Shown here: positions 44,035-51,034 of the stretch, piece after piece
Layout of the letters: every line of letters begins with the position of its first letter
Position numbering within the stretch: the stretch's first letter is position 1
NCBI GenBank assembly: GCA_937916085.1
Contig: CALGGO010000090.1
Location: 62,001 to 126,000, forward strand
Direction: 5' to 3'
Length of the DNA stretch: 64,000 nucleotides
Origin: an uncultured Prevotellaceae bacterium
GTDB taxonomy: Bacteria; Bacteroidota; Bacteroidia; Bacteroidales; Muribaculaceae
Program-made: the position numbers and the translations under genes
Notes under the pieces: generated by a model
Told to the model about the DNA's origin: nothing
The model's input: only the letters and a program-made list of their open reading frames with translations
Databases searched by the model: none

Positions 44035-45351
44035 TTATTTATAGCGCAAGAAGCTGTAGCCGAAGCGTTCGTAGGCAGCGCGTTCTAGGTCTTCTCGGTC
44101 ATCGGGATGGGCGATGGAGATTAATGCTCTTGCGCGCTCTGCCATGCTCTTGTTGCGCAGATAGACGATGCCGTGCTCGGTGACGACATACTGTGTCTGG
44201 AACCTAGTGGTCACCACGCCGGCGCCTGGAGTGAGTGTTGGCACAATCTTGCCTTTGCCTTTGCCCGTGCGTGACGGCAGAGCGATGAAAGTTTTTCCCT
44301 CTGGGTTAAGAGCAGCGCCATACATAAAGTCGTGCTGACCGCCCACACTCGAGAAAATCATTGTGCCTATGCTGTCGGCGCACACCTGACCAGTGAGGTC
44401 AACTTCTATGGCACTGTTGATTGCGATTGGACGAGGATTCTGACGAATTATCTGTGGGTCGTTAGTATATGCTACATCGTAGAACTCCACATCCTCGTTA
44501 TAGTCGAGGAAGTCGTACATGCGCTTTGAGCCTAGCGCGAGACTTGCCACGCTCTTGCCTGGGTGAATCTTCTTGAGGCTATTGTCTATCACGCCTTCTT
44601 CAATGAGACGCACCACGCCATCGGTCATCGCCTCGGTGTGAAGTCCCAGATGCTTGTGGTTCTTGATTCCTGCAAGCACAGCATTGGGTATTCCGCCCAC
44701 GCCAATCTGCAAAGTGGCACCATCAGGAATTTCAGCAGCAATGAAACCACCTATCGCACTCTCAATGGGCGACGACTCGCCAAACTCCATCGCCAGCGGT
44801 GGCTCGTCGCAGCGTACTGCGGCGGCAATCTCACTCTCATGAATCTTGGCGGCACCACAAAGGTAAGGCATACTGTCGTTAATCTGCGCAATGATGGTCT
44901 TCGACATCTCCACTGCGCTGAACGCCAAGTCGGCACTCATGCCATAGCTGCAATAGCCGTCCTTGTCGGGAGGCGAGCAGTTCAGGAAGGTCACGTCCAA
45001 CGGCAGTTGCTTGCTACGGAACAGGAAGGGAATCTCACCCAAGAAGGCTGGAATCACCTCACCATATCCCTGTGCCACCCACTTACGCTGGTCGCCACTG
45101 AGGAACAAGCTCTTAGTGATAAACGAGTCCTTATACTCAGGGTTGCACAGTGGGCACTCGCCGTAGGGCACGTTGAAAGCCGAATACACCACCACGTCGC
45201 GCAATTCGCTGGCACGTCGTGCTAGGGCGCTCTGCAGCACCACTGGAATCGCCGTACTGCCCATGCAGTAGATGTGGTCTCCACTCTTGACAAGGCGCAC
45301 CGCCTCGTCGGCACTCATATAGTTCATATAGTTGTCAGTTATCAGTTTCAC
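44035..45351 (-). CDS. Acetyl-CoA hydrolase/CoA-transferase family (4-hydroxybutyrate CoA-transferase-like)
   Basis: 438 residues, the standard length for this family. The enzyme moves CoA from an acyl-CoA to a free acid (commonly acetate). The predicted active-site Glu240 in HTEAMTDG, the glycine-rich QIGVGGIPNAVL and the C-terminal EHGIVYLRNKS support the family. It is the last gene of a leftward set iorA-iorB-aminotransferase-this gene, a position where Bacteroidetes often have a CoA ligase. By context it may take an arylacetyl-CoA or branched acyl-CoA and make acetyl-CoA plus the free acid; substrate is inference. Confidence 0.85.
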   Translation of the reverse strand: MKLITDNYMNYMSADEAVRLVKSGDHIYCMGSTAIPVVLQSALARRASELRDVVVYSAFNVPYGECPLCNPEYKDSFITKSLFLSGDQRKWVAQGYGEVIPAFLGEIPFLFRSKQLPLDVTFLNCSPPDKDGYCSYGMSADLAFSAVEMSKTIIAQINDSMPYLCGAAKIHESEIAAAVRCDEPPLAMEFGESSPIESAIGGFIAAEIPDGATLQIGVGGIPNAVLAGIKNHKHLGLHTEAMTDGVVRLIEEGVIDNSLKKIHPGKSVASLALGSKRMYDFLDYNEDVEFYDVAYTNDPQIIRQNPRPIAINSAIEVDLTGQVCADSIGTMIFSSVGGQHDFMYGAALNPEGKTFIALPSRTGKGKGKIVPTLTPGAGVVTTRFQTQYVVTEHGIVYLRNKSMAERARALISIAHPDDREDLERAAYERFGYSFLRYK

Positions 45352-45352
45352 T

Positions 45353-45432
45353 AATCTCTAATCGCGCAAAGCGCAACTAATCTCAAATCGCGCAAAGCGC
45401 AACTAATCTCTAATCGGCGCGAAGCGCCTTCA
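45353..45432. repeat. CTAATCTCTAATCGCGCAAAGCGCAA tandem
   Basis: Two copies of AATCGCGCAAAGCGCAACTA plus a third variant AATCGGCGCGAAGCGCC, between two genes on the minus strand. GCGCGAAGCGC words recur at 46930-46941, 47648-47697 and 57328-57341. Confidence 0.7.
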
Positions 45433-45434
45433 GC

Positions 45435-46751
45435 TTATTTGCCTTTTTGAAGTTCTACAAACATTGCAAGCCTTTCATCAAGAGCCTGTATGTGCCAGTC
45501 GCTGTTGAGCTGCGACACACAAGCGCGGATGCCTGGCTGCCTGCTGCCTGTGGTGTTGAGCGTGATAGCCGAGATGCCACACAGCATCAGGTCGTTGAGC
45601 AGCTGCGAGTCGCTCATGCCCTCATAACCAATGGTGTAATAGAATCCGTCGGCAAGGTCTTGGTCACCATCTTTATCATAGATGATGTTGAAACCGTGTT
45701 TGAGAAATATTTCCTTTGTAATCTTGGCACGACGACCATATTCACGCACCTCATCGACAAACTTATAAGTGCCATCGGCGGCGGCTTTCATCATTGCCGC
45801 AAGGGCATGCTGTGCCGAGTGTGAAGTTCCCGATGATGCTACATAGAGATAAGTGAAGATGAAGTTGTCGCCCATGCGGCCTATGCCATAACGCTTGCGC
45901 AAGGCAGGATACTCACGGTTGAACAGTTTGTTGCTGAAAGCCACCACAGCGATGCGCTCTCCGGCATAGCTGAAAATCTTTGAGCCCGACAGCATAAAGA
46001 CGTAGTTGTCGGTATAACGGGCTACTGTGGGCTGGAAGGGAGGCTCAAAAGGCACTGACTTGTCGGTACGGAAGTCCATGCACATATAGGCGTGGTCTTC
46101 AAGCACTATCATGTCATATTTGTTGGCTGTCTCGCCAATAATCTGCAACTCCTCTTCTGTCAGGCACACCCACGACGGGTTGTTGGGGTTAGAATAGACG
46201 ATAGCCACGATGTTGCCTTTGGAGCAATATGACTCGAGTTTGTCACGGAGCTTGGCGCCACGGAACTCATAGATATCAAACTGCTCATGCTTGATGCCCT
46301 GAACCGAGGCCTGCATCACATGAGGAGCGAAACCGGGCTGAACATAGAGGATAGTGTCCTTTGCGGGGTCAAGCTGCGAGCACTCAAGCATCAGGTTCAT
46401 GCCGGCTTGCATCGAGCCAACAGTGGGGATAATGCACTCGGGGGCAATATCTACGTCAACAAACGCTTTGATAAACCGCGAGGCATTCTCTTTGAGCTCG
46501 GGCAGACCGCTGATGGCAGGATAGATGCTGGCGATGCCATTGTCGAGAGCGGCTTTCTGGGCCTCAACGCCCACTTGCCCTGGTGCCAATCCTGGCACGC
46601 CCACCTCAAGTCGCAAGAACTTCTCGCCAGCGGCCTTTTCCATTTCGGCTGCAATGGCTGCGCATTGGCGGATGGTGGTTTTAGACACATCGGTCAAGTC
46701 ACGCTCAGCCAAGATATCGTTTAGAACTTGTTGTTTTATAGGAAAACTCAT
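45435..46751 (-). CDS. Class I/II PLP-dependent aminotransferase
   Basis: 438 residues. The fold-type I aminotransferase motifs are clear: VYSNPNNPSWVCLTEEE, DHAYMCMDF, and the PLP lysine Lys258 in SGSKIFSYAGERI. The protein is longer than aspartate aminotransferases of subgroup Ib and opens with a helical stretch. Placed between IorB and the CoA transferase, it would supply the 2-oxoacid from an amino acid. An aromatic donor is suggested by indolepyruvate oxidoreductase downstream chemistry, but alanine or methionine-type substrates are possible. Confidence 0.85.
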   Translation of the reverse strand: MSFPIKQQVLNDILAERDLTDVSKTTIRQCAAIAAEMEKAAGEKFLRLEVGVPGLAPGQVGVEAQKAALDNGIASIYPAISGLPELKENASRFIKAFVDVDIAPECIIPTVGSMQAGMNLMLECSQLDPAKDTILYVQPGFAPHVMQASVQGIKHEQFDIYEFRGAKLRDKLESYCSKGNIVAIVYSNPNNPSWVCLTEEELQIIGETANKYDMIVLEDHAYMCMDFRTDKSVPFEPPFQPTVARYTDNYVFMLSGSKIFSYAGERIAVVAFSNKLFNREYPALRKRYGIGRMGDNFIFTYLYVASSGTSHSAQHALAAMMKAAADGTYKFVDEVREYGRRAKITKEIFLKHGFNIIYDKDGDQDLADGFYYTIGYEGMSDSQLLNDLMLCGISAITLNTTGSRQPGIRACVSQLNSDWHIQALDERLAMFVELQKGK

Positions 46752-46787
46752 AGTTGTTAGTTAATAGTTTATAGTTATTAGTTTTTT

Positions 46788-46827
46788 AGCTGACGAGCGA
46801 ACTAGCTAACAAGCTGACGAGACAAGA
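46788..46827. repeat. GCTRACAAG-family left arm
   Basis: AGCTGACGAGCGAACTAGC then TAACAAGCTGACGAGACAAG, upstream of the aminotransferase start. Partner at 46950-46988. Confidence 0.55.
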
Positions 46828-46835
46828 GTAATTCG

Positions 46836-46946
46836 TTTATCGGGGATCGAAGATCGGGAAACTAGTTAAACGGCTTACTAGCGAGCAACGCGAGCGGTAT
46901 ACTAGCGAAGCGCAGCGAGCGGCAAAACAGCGCGAAGCGCGACAAA
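46836..46946. repeat. ATCGGGG and AGCGARGCGC words
   Basis: GTTTATCGGGGATCGAAG, then ACTAGCGAGCAACGCGAGCG, ACTAGCGAAGCGCAGCGAGC, CAGCGCGAAGCGC: a dense, GC-rich collage inside the gap. Confidence 0.5.
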
Positions 46947-46949
46947 ACC

Positions 46950-46988
46950 CATTGCCTGTCAGCTTGTTCCTTGTCAGCTTGTTAGCTT
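46950..46988. repeat. GCTRACAAG-family right arm
   Basis: CATTGCCTGTCAGCTTGTTC then CTTGTCAGCTTGTTAGC, ending beside the iorB stop. Confidence 0.55.
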
Positions 46989-46989
46989 C

Positions 46990-47574
46990 TTATTTGTTCT
47001 TCTGGGCAAACTCATAACCAGCCTTGAAAGCGGCTATATTGGTCTCTACTATCGCATCGCCCTTGCTGGCAAACACGTTAGTGATACCCTCCAGCAGCTG
47101 CTCGGGTTTGAGCATCTCAAGCACCGAAGCGGCGGCACCCAGCAGCACCATATTAGCACTGCGTGGCGACTTCACCTCCTTAGCTATGGCGTCAACGTCA
47201 ATCATTATCACATTGCCCTGCTTCTTGAGCTCAGCGTTTACAGCTTCCATCTCAGGATAGTTGGGGATGTTGACAAACGGGGTGGTGTTAGTGATTACCC
47301 AGCCATTGGGATTAAGATACTGCACATAGCGCAAAGCCTCCATTGGCTCTAGCGAGATGATAAGGTCGCAAGCGCCGTGAGCGATGAGGTCGCTGCTGAT
47401 GGGAGTGTCGCTCAATCGCAGATTGCTCTGCACGTCACCACCACGCTGGCTCATGCCATGCACCTCGGCTTGTTTCAAATAGATACCCTCTTTCAGGGCA
47501 GCCCAACCTATGATAGTAGCAATGGAGAGGATGCCTTGTCCGCCCACACCGCAAAGAATTATATCTTGTTTCAT
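46990..47574 (-). CDS. iorB: Indolepyruvate ferredoxin oxidoreductase, beta subunit
   Basis: 194 residues, the pyruvate-oxidoreductase gamma-type fold. It opens DIILCGVGGQGILSIATI and has VHGMSQRGGDVQS, both diagnostic of IorB. With IorA it oxidatively decarboxylates aryl pyruvates to aryl-acetyl-CoA, passing electrons to ferredoxin. It lies 123 bp downstream of iorA and shares its strand. A CGATAAACGAATAAC word lies about 20 bp upstream of the start. Confidence 0.9.
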   Translation of the reverse strand: MKQDIILCGVGGQGILSIATIIGWAALKEGIYLKQAEVHGMSQRGGDVQSNLRLSDTPISSDLIAHGACDLIISLEPMEALRYVQYLNPNGWVITNTTPFVNIPNYPEMEAVNAELKKQGNVIMIDVDAIAKEVKSPRSANMVLLGAAASVLEMLKPEQLLEGITNVFASKGDAIVETNIAAFKAGYEFAQKNK

Positions 47575-47589
47575 GATTAATTAATAATT

Positions 47590-47624
47590 TATAGTTATTC
47601 GTTTATCGAGGATCGGGGATCGGA
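47590..47624 (-). repeat. CGATAAACGAATAAC leader with ATCGGGG word upstream of iorB
   Basis: On the minus strand the order is CCGATCCCCGATCCTCG, ATAAACGAATAACTATAA, then AT-rich sequence and the ATG at 47574. Confidence 0.5.
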
Positions 47625-47697
47625 GTTCTCTCCACTCTCACCTTTTAATCCTTAATCGCGCGTAGCGCAACTAATCACTAATCGCGCGAAGCGCCTT

Positions 47698-49299
47698 TTA
47701 TTGTTTTGCCTTAGCTTTTGCATGACGTTTGGCAGTCTGGATGCACTCGCGGCGAGCGATGATCACCGACACGCCCTTGTAGTTGATTTCCTCGTCAATC
47801 ACCTTCTCCATGTCGGGGTAGTTCTTGGGAAGAGGAACAATCACACGCACGTGAGCGGGGTCAACACCCACTCCATAGCAAATCTGCTCAAGGCGACCAG
47901 TGCCTGCAGAGTCTTGTCCGCCAGTCATACCTGTAGTAAGGTTATCGCTGATGCACAGGGTGATATTGGCCTTCTCGTTAACAGCGTCGAGCAAGCCTGT
48001 CATACCGCTGTGGGTAAAGGTGGAGTCACCAATCACAGCCACCGAGGGATGCACGCCGGCGTTGGCGGCGCCAATCGACATAGTGAGCGAAGCGCCCATC
48101 TCCACACAGGTCTGGAAAGCATGGAATGGTGCGAGCCAGCCAAGAGTGTAGCAGCCAATGTCGGCAAAGACGCGTGCGCTCTCATAGTTCTTGAGCACAT
48201 TGTTGAGTGCGGTGTAGAAATCGCGGTGACCGCATCCCTGGCACAATGCCGGTGGACGTGGCACGGTGACTGTTGCCGCAGCATGAGCCTCAAGAGGTTT
48301 CATGCCTAAAGCAACGCGAAGCACATCGGGATTCAACTCGCCAGTGCGTGGCAATGTGCCGTCGAGGCGACCCTTAATGTCAATAGGCTGTTCAAGCACG
48401 CCGCGAAGCACTTTCTCCACCAGCGGCTGACCTTCCTCTACCACCATGATGCTCTTGCACTCGGTGCCAAGCTTGCGCACCATCTTCTTGGGCAACGGAT
48501 ATTGAGTGAGTTTAAGCACTGGGAACGGACATCCGTCAGGATAGTTCTCCATCAGGTAGTTGAAAGCGATACCACAAGTGATAATGCCCATCGACTTGTC
48601 GGGACCATCAATGTACTGGTTCTGACCCATAGTGCAGGCGTCTTCCTCAAAGGCGAGGATGTCCTTCACAAGCTGGTCGTTGCGCACGCGGGCGTTAACA
48701 GGCAGTGTCACCCACTGACGAGGATTCTCGGGGAAGTGAATCTCGTTCTGCTCAAGCTGCTCGCTGGTCTCAACGATGGCACGGGAGTGAGCCATGCGGG
48801 TGGTCATGCGCATGAGCACGGGGATGCGGTTCTTCTCGCTGTAGTCAAAAGCGCGACGCACCATCTCGTAGGCCTCTTGCTGTGAACTCGGCTCGAAGCA
48901 CGGCATCATAGCGAAGTCGGCATAGAAGCGAGAGTCCTGCTCGTTTTGCGACGAGTGCATCGAGGGGTCGTCACACGCCACAATCACCAGGCCGCCATTG
49001 GCACCGGTCACGGCACTATTGACGAAGGCGTCGGCACACACGTTCATGCCCACATGCTTCATGCACACCATAGCACGCTTGCCGGCATAGCTCATGCCCA
49101 GAGCCTCCTCCATGGCGGTCTTCTCGTTAGCACTCCAACGGCAATGCACGCTGCCAGCGCGGCCCTGCTCACTCTTTTGAATAAACTCGGTAATCTCGGT
49201 CGATGGGGTACCAGGATAAGCCCACACGCCGCTCAATCCGGCATGCAGTGCGCCAAGTGCCAAGGCCTCATCGCCAAGTAGCAAATGTTTACTTTTCAT
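47698..49299 (-). CDS. iorA: Indolepyruvate ferredoxin oxidoreductase, alpha subunit
   Basis: 533 residues. The N-terminal half (LLGDEALALGALHAGLSG, then YPGTPSTEIT) is the pyrimidine-binding domain. Thiamine diphosphate binding is marked by CQGCGHRDFY near residue 351 and GDSTFTHSG near 423. Archaeal IorA carries a C-terminal two-cluster ferredoxin domain; here the protein ends IARRECIQTAKRHAKAKAKQ with a single cysteine, so that domain is absent. Electrons must leave by another route. The CoA-dependent reaction and context with iorB, an aminotransferase and a CoA-transferase suggest amino acid fermentation. Confidence 0.9.
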   Translation of the reverse strand: MKSKHLLLGDEALALGALHAGLSGVWAYPGTPSTEITEFIQKSEQGRAGSVHCRWSANEKTAMEEALGMSYAGKRAMVCMKHVGMNVCADAFVNSAVTGANGGLVIVACDDPSMHSSQNEQDSRFYADFAMMPCFEPSSQQEAYEMVRRAFDYSEKNRIPVLMRMTTRMAHSRAIVETSEQLEQNEIHFPENPRQWVTLPVNARVRNDQLVKDILAFEEDACTMGQNQYIDGPDKSMGIITCGIAFNYLMENYPDGCPFPVLKLTQYPLPKKMVRKLGTECKSIMVVEEGQPLVEKVLRGVLEQPIDIKGRLDGTLPRTGELNPDVLRVALGMKPLEAHAAATVTVPRPPALCQGCGHRDFYTALNNVLKNYESARVFADIGCYTLGWLAPFHAFQTCVEMGASLTMSIGAANAGVHPSVAVIGDSTFTHSGMTGLLDAVNEKANITLCISDNLTTGMTGGQDSAGTGRLEQICYGVGVDPAHVRVIVPLPKNYPDMEKVIDEEINYKGVSVIIARRECIQTAKRHAKAKAKQ

Positions 49300-49457
49300 T
49301 ATTCGAAAAATTGTTGTTTATGTTATGTGTATTCTTTATTTTGCAATATTTATACCCTCTCTAGGGCATCATCATGAAATTTTGGACTAAATTACTACTT
49401 TTTCCCGAAACAGCAAAATATAACAGCGATTTTAATCTTTTTTATGGCAATTGAGGC

Positions 49458-49601
49458 TAGCTGACGAGCTGACAAGGAACAAGCCGACAAGGCAATGGAG
49501 CTAACAAGCAGACAAGCAAACAAGTTAACGAGTAAACTAGCAAACAAGCAGAATGTTTTTCTAACTGCTCGTCAACTTGTCAACTTGTTAACTTGTCAAC
49601 T
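49458..49601. repeat. GCTRACAAG-family repeat, longest copy
   Basis: GCTAGCTGACGAGCTGACAA, AGCTAACAAGCAGACAAG, CAAACAAGTTAACGAG on the left; CTCGTCAACTTGTCAACTTG then TTAACTTGTCAAC on the right. Drift from GCTRACAAG toward GTTGACAAG is visible within this copy. Confidence 0.65.
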
Positions 49602-49608
49602 AAAATTG

Positions 49609-49640
49609 TTTTTTAATTGTTTGTAATTGTTTGACAAATA
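49609..49640 (+). repeat. AATTGTTTGTAATTGT interspersed repeat
   Basis: TTTTAATTGTTTGTAATTG then TTTGACAAATAAC; copy of 8622-8655. Confidence 0.6.
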
Positions 49641-49653
49641 ACACATCGCGGCA

Positions 49654-50862
49654 TCAGCAAATCGACTCTAGGCTGGGCATGTAGTTGCGCTGGATTGACT
49701 CGGCGATAGCCGACGCCACCTCCATCTCGCTCAGGGCGATACTTGCGCCAAAATTATACAGCAACTCAACCTCATTGCGAGCAATCACCTTGTCGCTCAG
49801 AGCAATGTGAATCATGTATTCAAGCAACCCCATTCTCATGCCCGGATTGATTTTGAGGATGTTCTCTACCGAGTCGTTGAAGATAGCGCCCACATCGCCT
49901 TGCGCTATCTCCTCCAGGTATTTGCGAGGGAAGATCTTAAGGCGCGCGAGCATCTCTATGATTTGGTTCACCTCGTCGTCTTTCACCTTCTTGTCGCTAC
50001 TTGCCACTATTAGACCTGCCGAAGCGATGAAGCGAGCCATGTACTCGTCGAGTTCGCTGTCGCCCACCTTGAGAAGGATGGAGATGAGCTCGTCCATGCC
50101 TTTCTGCAGCTCTTCCTGCGACTCGCAAGTGGCAAAGAGGTTAAGCGCCTGTACCCTGATAGGATTAACCGGATGCGACGAGCGGCTGATGCCTTTGTCT
50201 TTCAAGAAATATTCCAGGCGGCGGTTGTTGTCGGCAATCAGAGCATCGATGCTCACGTTCATCTTCTCCAGGTCGAGCCCCGACGCCATCTTGAAGAACG
50301 CCGTCACGCACACACCCAAATCCTCGGTCGCCATATAGCCATAGCGGTCGGCGACGAGCTCGGCAAGCTGCTCATGCAGGCGTATCTTGTACTGCAACGT
50401 CACGGGCACTGCCGCCTCGGGAGGAAACACAAAGTTGATGAGTCGTGCAAGAGCTGTGTCTTTATTTATCAGATGCCCAAGTTCATGGCCTATGACAAAG
50501 CGCAGCTCGTCGGTACTCATTAAGTCGAAGAGCGCCGAGTTCACATTCACGATGTGGTGCTCGCCCTCATCCTCGGCAGCCAGCGAGAAGGCGTTCACGT
50601 CGCTGTCGCCAGTGATATAGAAATCTATTTCGTCCTTAACTTTCAGCTTTTTCTTCACGTCCTGGCACAGCGCATAGAAGTCGGGCAGCAGCTCCTTCTG
50701 CACCCTAAGGCTGTGGCCTTCCATACTGCTGCGCCAGTAGGCGTCACGGCTTGAGGTCTTGGTCTTGCGCAACACCTCTTCAACTATCTCGCCCTGCAAA
50801 GCAGTGTAAATCTGCTTGCCAAGCTGTTTCTCTAACTCTAATTTAGGATTTAATTTGCTCAT
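49654..50862 (-). CDS. M48-type zinc metallopeptidase with C-terminal TerB-like domain
   Basis: 402 residues with no signal peptide or membrane segment. The peptidase domain occupies about 30-230 with H126-E-L-G-H130 and the third ligand probably Glu167 in LAELVADRYG, the M48 arrangement. Residues ~255-402 contain two helical blocks resembling TerB (IASAGLIVASSDKKVKDDEV, then YMIHIALSDKVIARNEVELL). TerB-type modules occur in tellurite/stress systems, but no other ter gene is near. A cytoplasmic protease-plus-TerB fusion is unusual; substrate unknown. An AACGATAAACGA leader and a 9-bp CTAGAA array precede it. Confidence 0.8.
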   Translation of the reverse strand: MSKLNPKLELEKQLGKQIYTALQGEIVEEVLRKTKTSSRDAYWRSSMEGHSLRVQKELLPDFYALCQDVKKKLKVKDEIDFYITGDSDVNAFSLAAEDEGEHHIVNVNSALFDLMSTDELRFVIGHELGHLINKDTALARLINFVFPPEAAVPVTLQYKIRLHEQLAELVADRYGYMATEDLGVCVTAFFKMASGLDLEKMNVSIDALIADNNRRLEYFLKDKGISRSSHPVNPIRVQALNLFATCESQEELQKGMDELISILLKVGDSELDEYMARFIASAGLIVASSDKKVKDDEVNQIIEMLARLKIFPRKYLEEIAQGDVGAIFNDSVENILKINPGMRMGLLEYMIHIALSDKVIARNEVELLYNFGASIALSEMEVASAIAESIQRNYMPSLESIC

Positions 50863-50885
50863 ATCGTTATTCGTTTATCGTTGGT
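50863..50885 (-). repeat. AACGATAAACGA leader before the M48 gene
   Basis: On the minus strand CCAACGATAAACGAATAACG then AT, ending at the ATG. Same order (CTAGAA array, then this leader) as before 11683. Confidence 0.55.
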
Positions 50886-50886
50886 T

Positions 50887-50940
50887 TTCTAGATGTTCTA
50901 GAAGTTCTAGACAATCTAGAAGTTCTAGGGAATCTAATTA
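50887..50940 (-). repeat. TCTAGAANN 9-bp array (6 units)
   Basis: Units TTCTAGATG, TTCTAGAAG, TTCTAGACA, ATCTAGAAG, TTCTAGGGA, ATCTAATTA on the + strand; palindromic core, 25 bp upstream of the M48 start. Confidence 0.75.
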
Positions 50941-50982
50941 AAGAGGAAAAACGCTTCACTCTCCACTATCGTGCATTGCTTG

Positions 50983-50990
50983 CAAATATA
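50983..50990 (-). promoter_or_regulatory. -7 box upstream of the M48 gene
   Basis: Minus strand TATATTTG, matching TAnnTTTG; -33 element unclear. The CTAGAA array would lie in the transcribed leader. Confidence 0.45.
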
Positions 50991-51034
50991 CTAATTATTC
51001 TTCACTTAGAATGCAGGCAACAAATAATTTGTCA

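Larger units (their letters stand above)
49300..49653. other. Intergenic region between the M48 gene and iorA
   Basis: 354 bp without a gene. Contains AT-rich sequence upstream of iorA (49300-49445), a large GCTRACAAG repeat (49458-49601) and an AATTGTTTGTAATTG repeat (49609-49640). No clear promoter with both boxes was found for iorA. Confidence 0.55.

Noticed and set aside
44035..49299. Complete tryptophan-to-indole or phenylacetate degradation locus
   Set aside because: No CoA ligase or downstream ring-degrading genes; only the production of arylacyl-CoA and free acid is supported.
49654..50862. Tellurite-resistance locus suggested by the TerB-like domain
   Set aside because: No terA, terC, terD or terE gene is present; only the fused domain.
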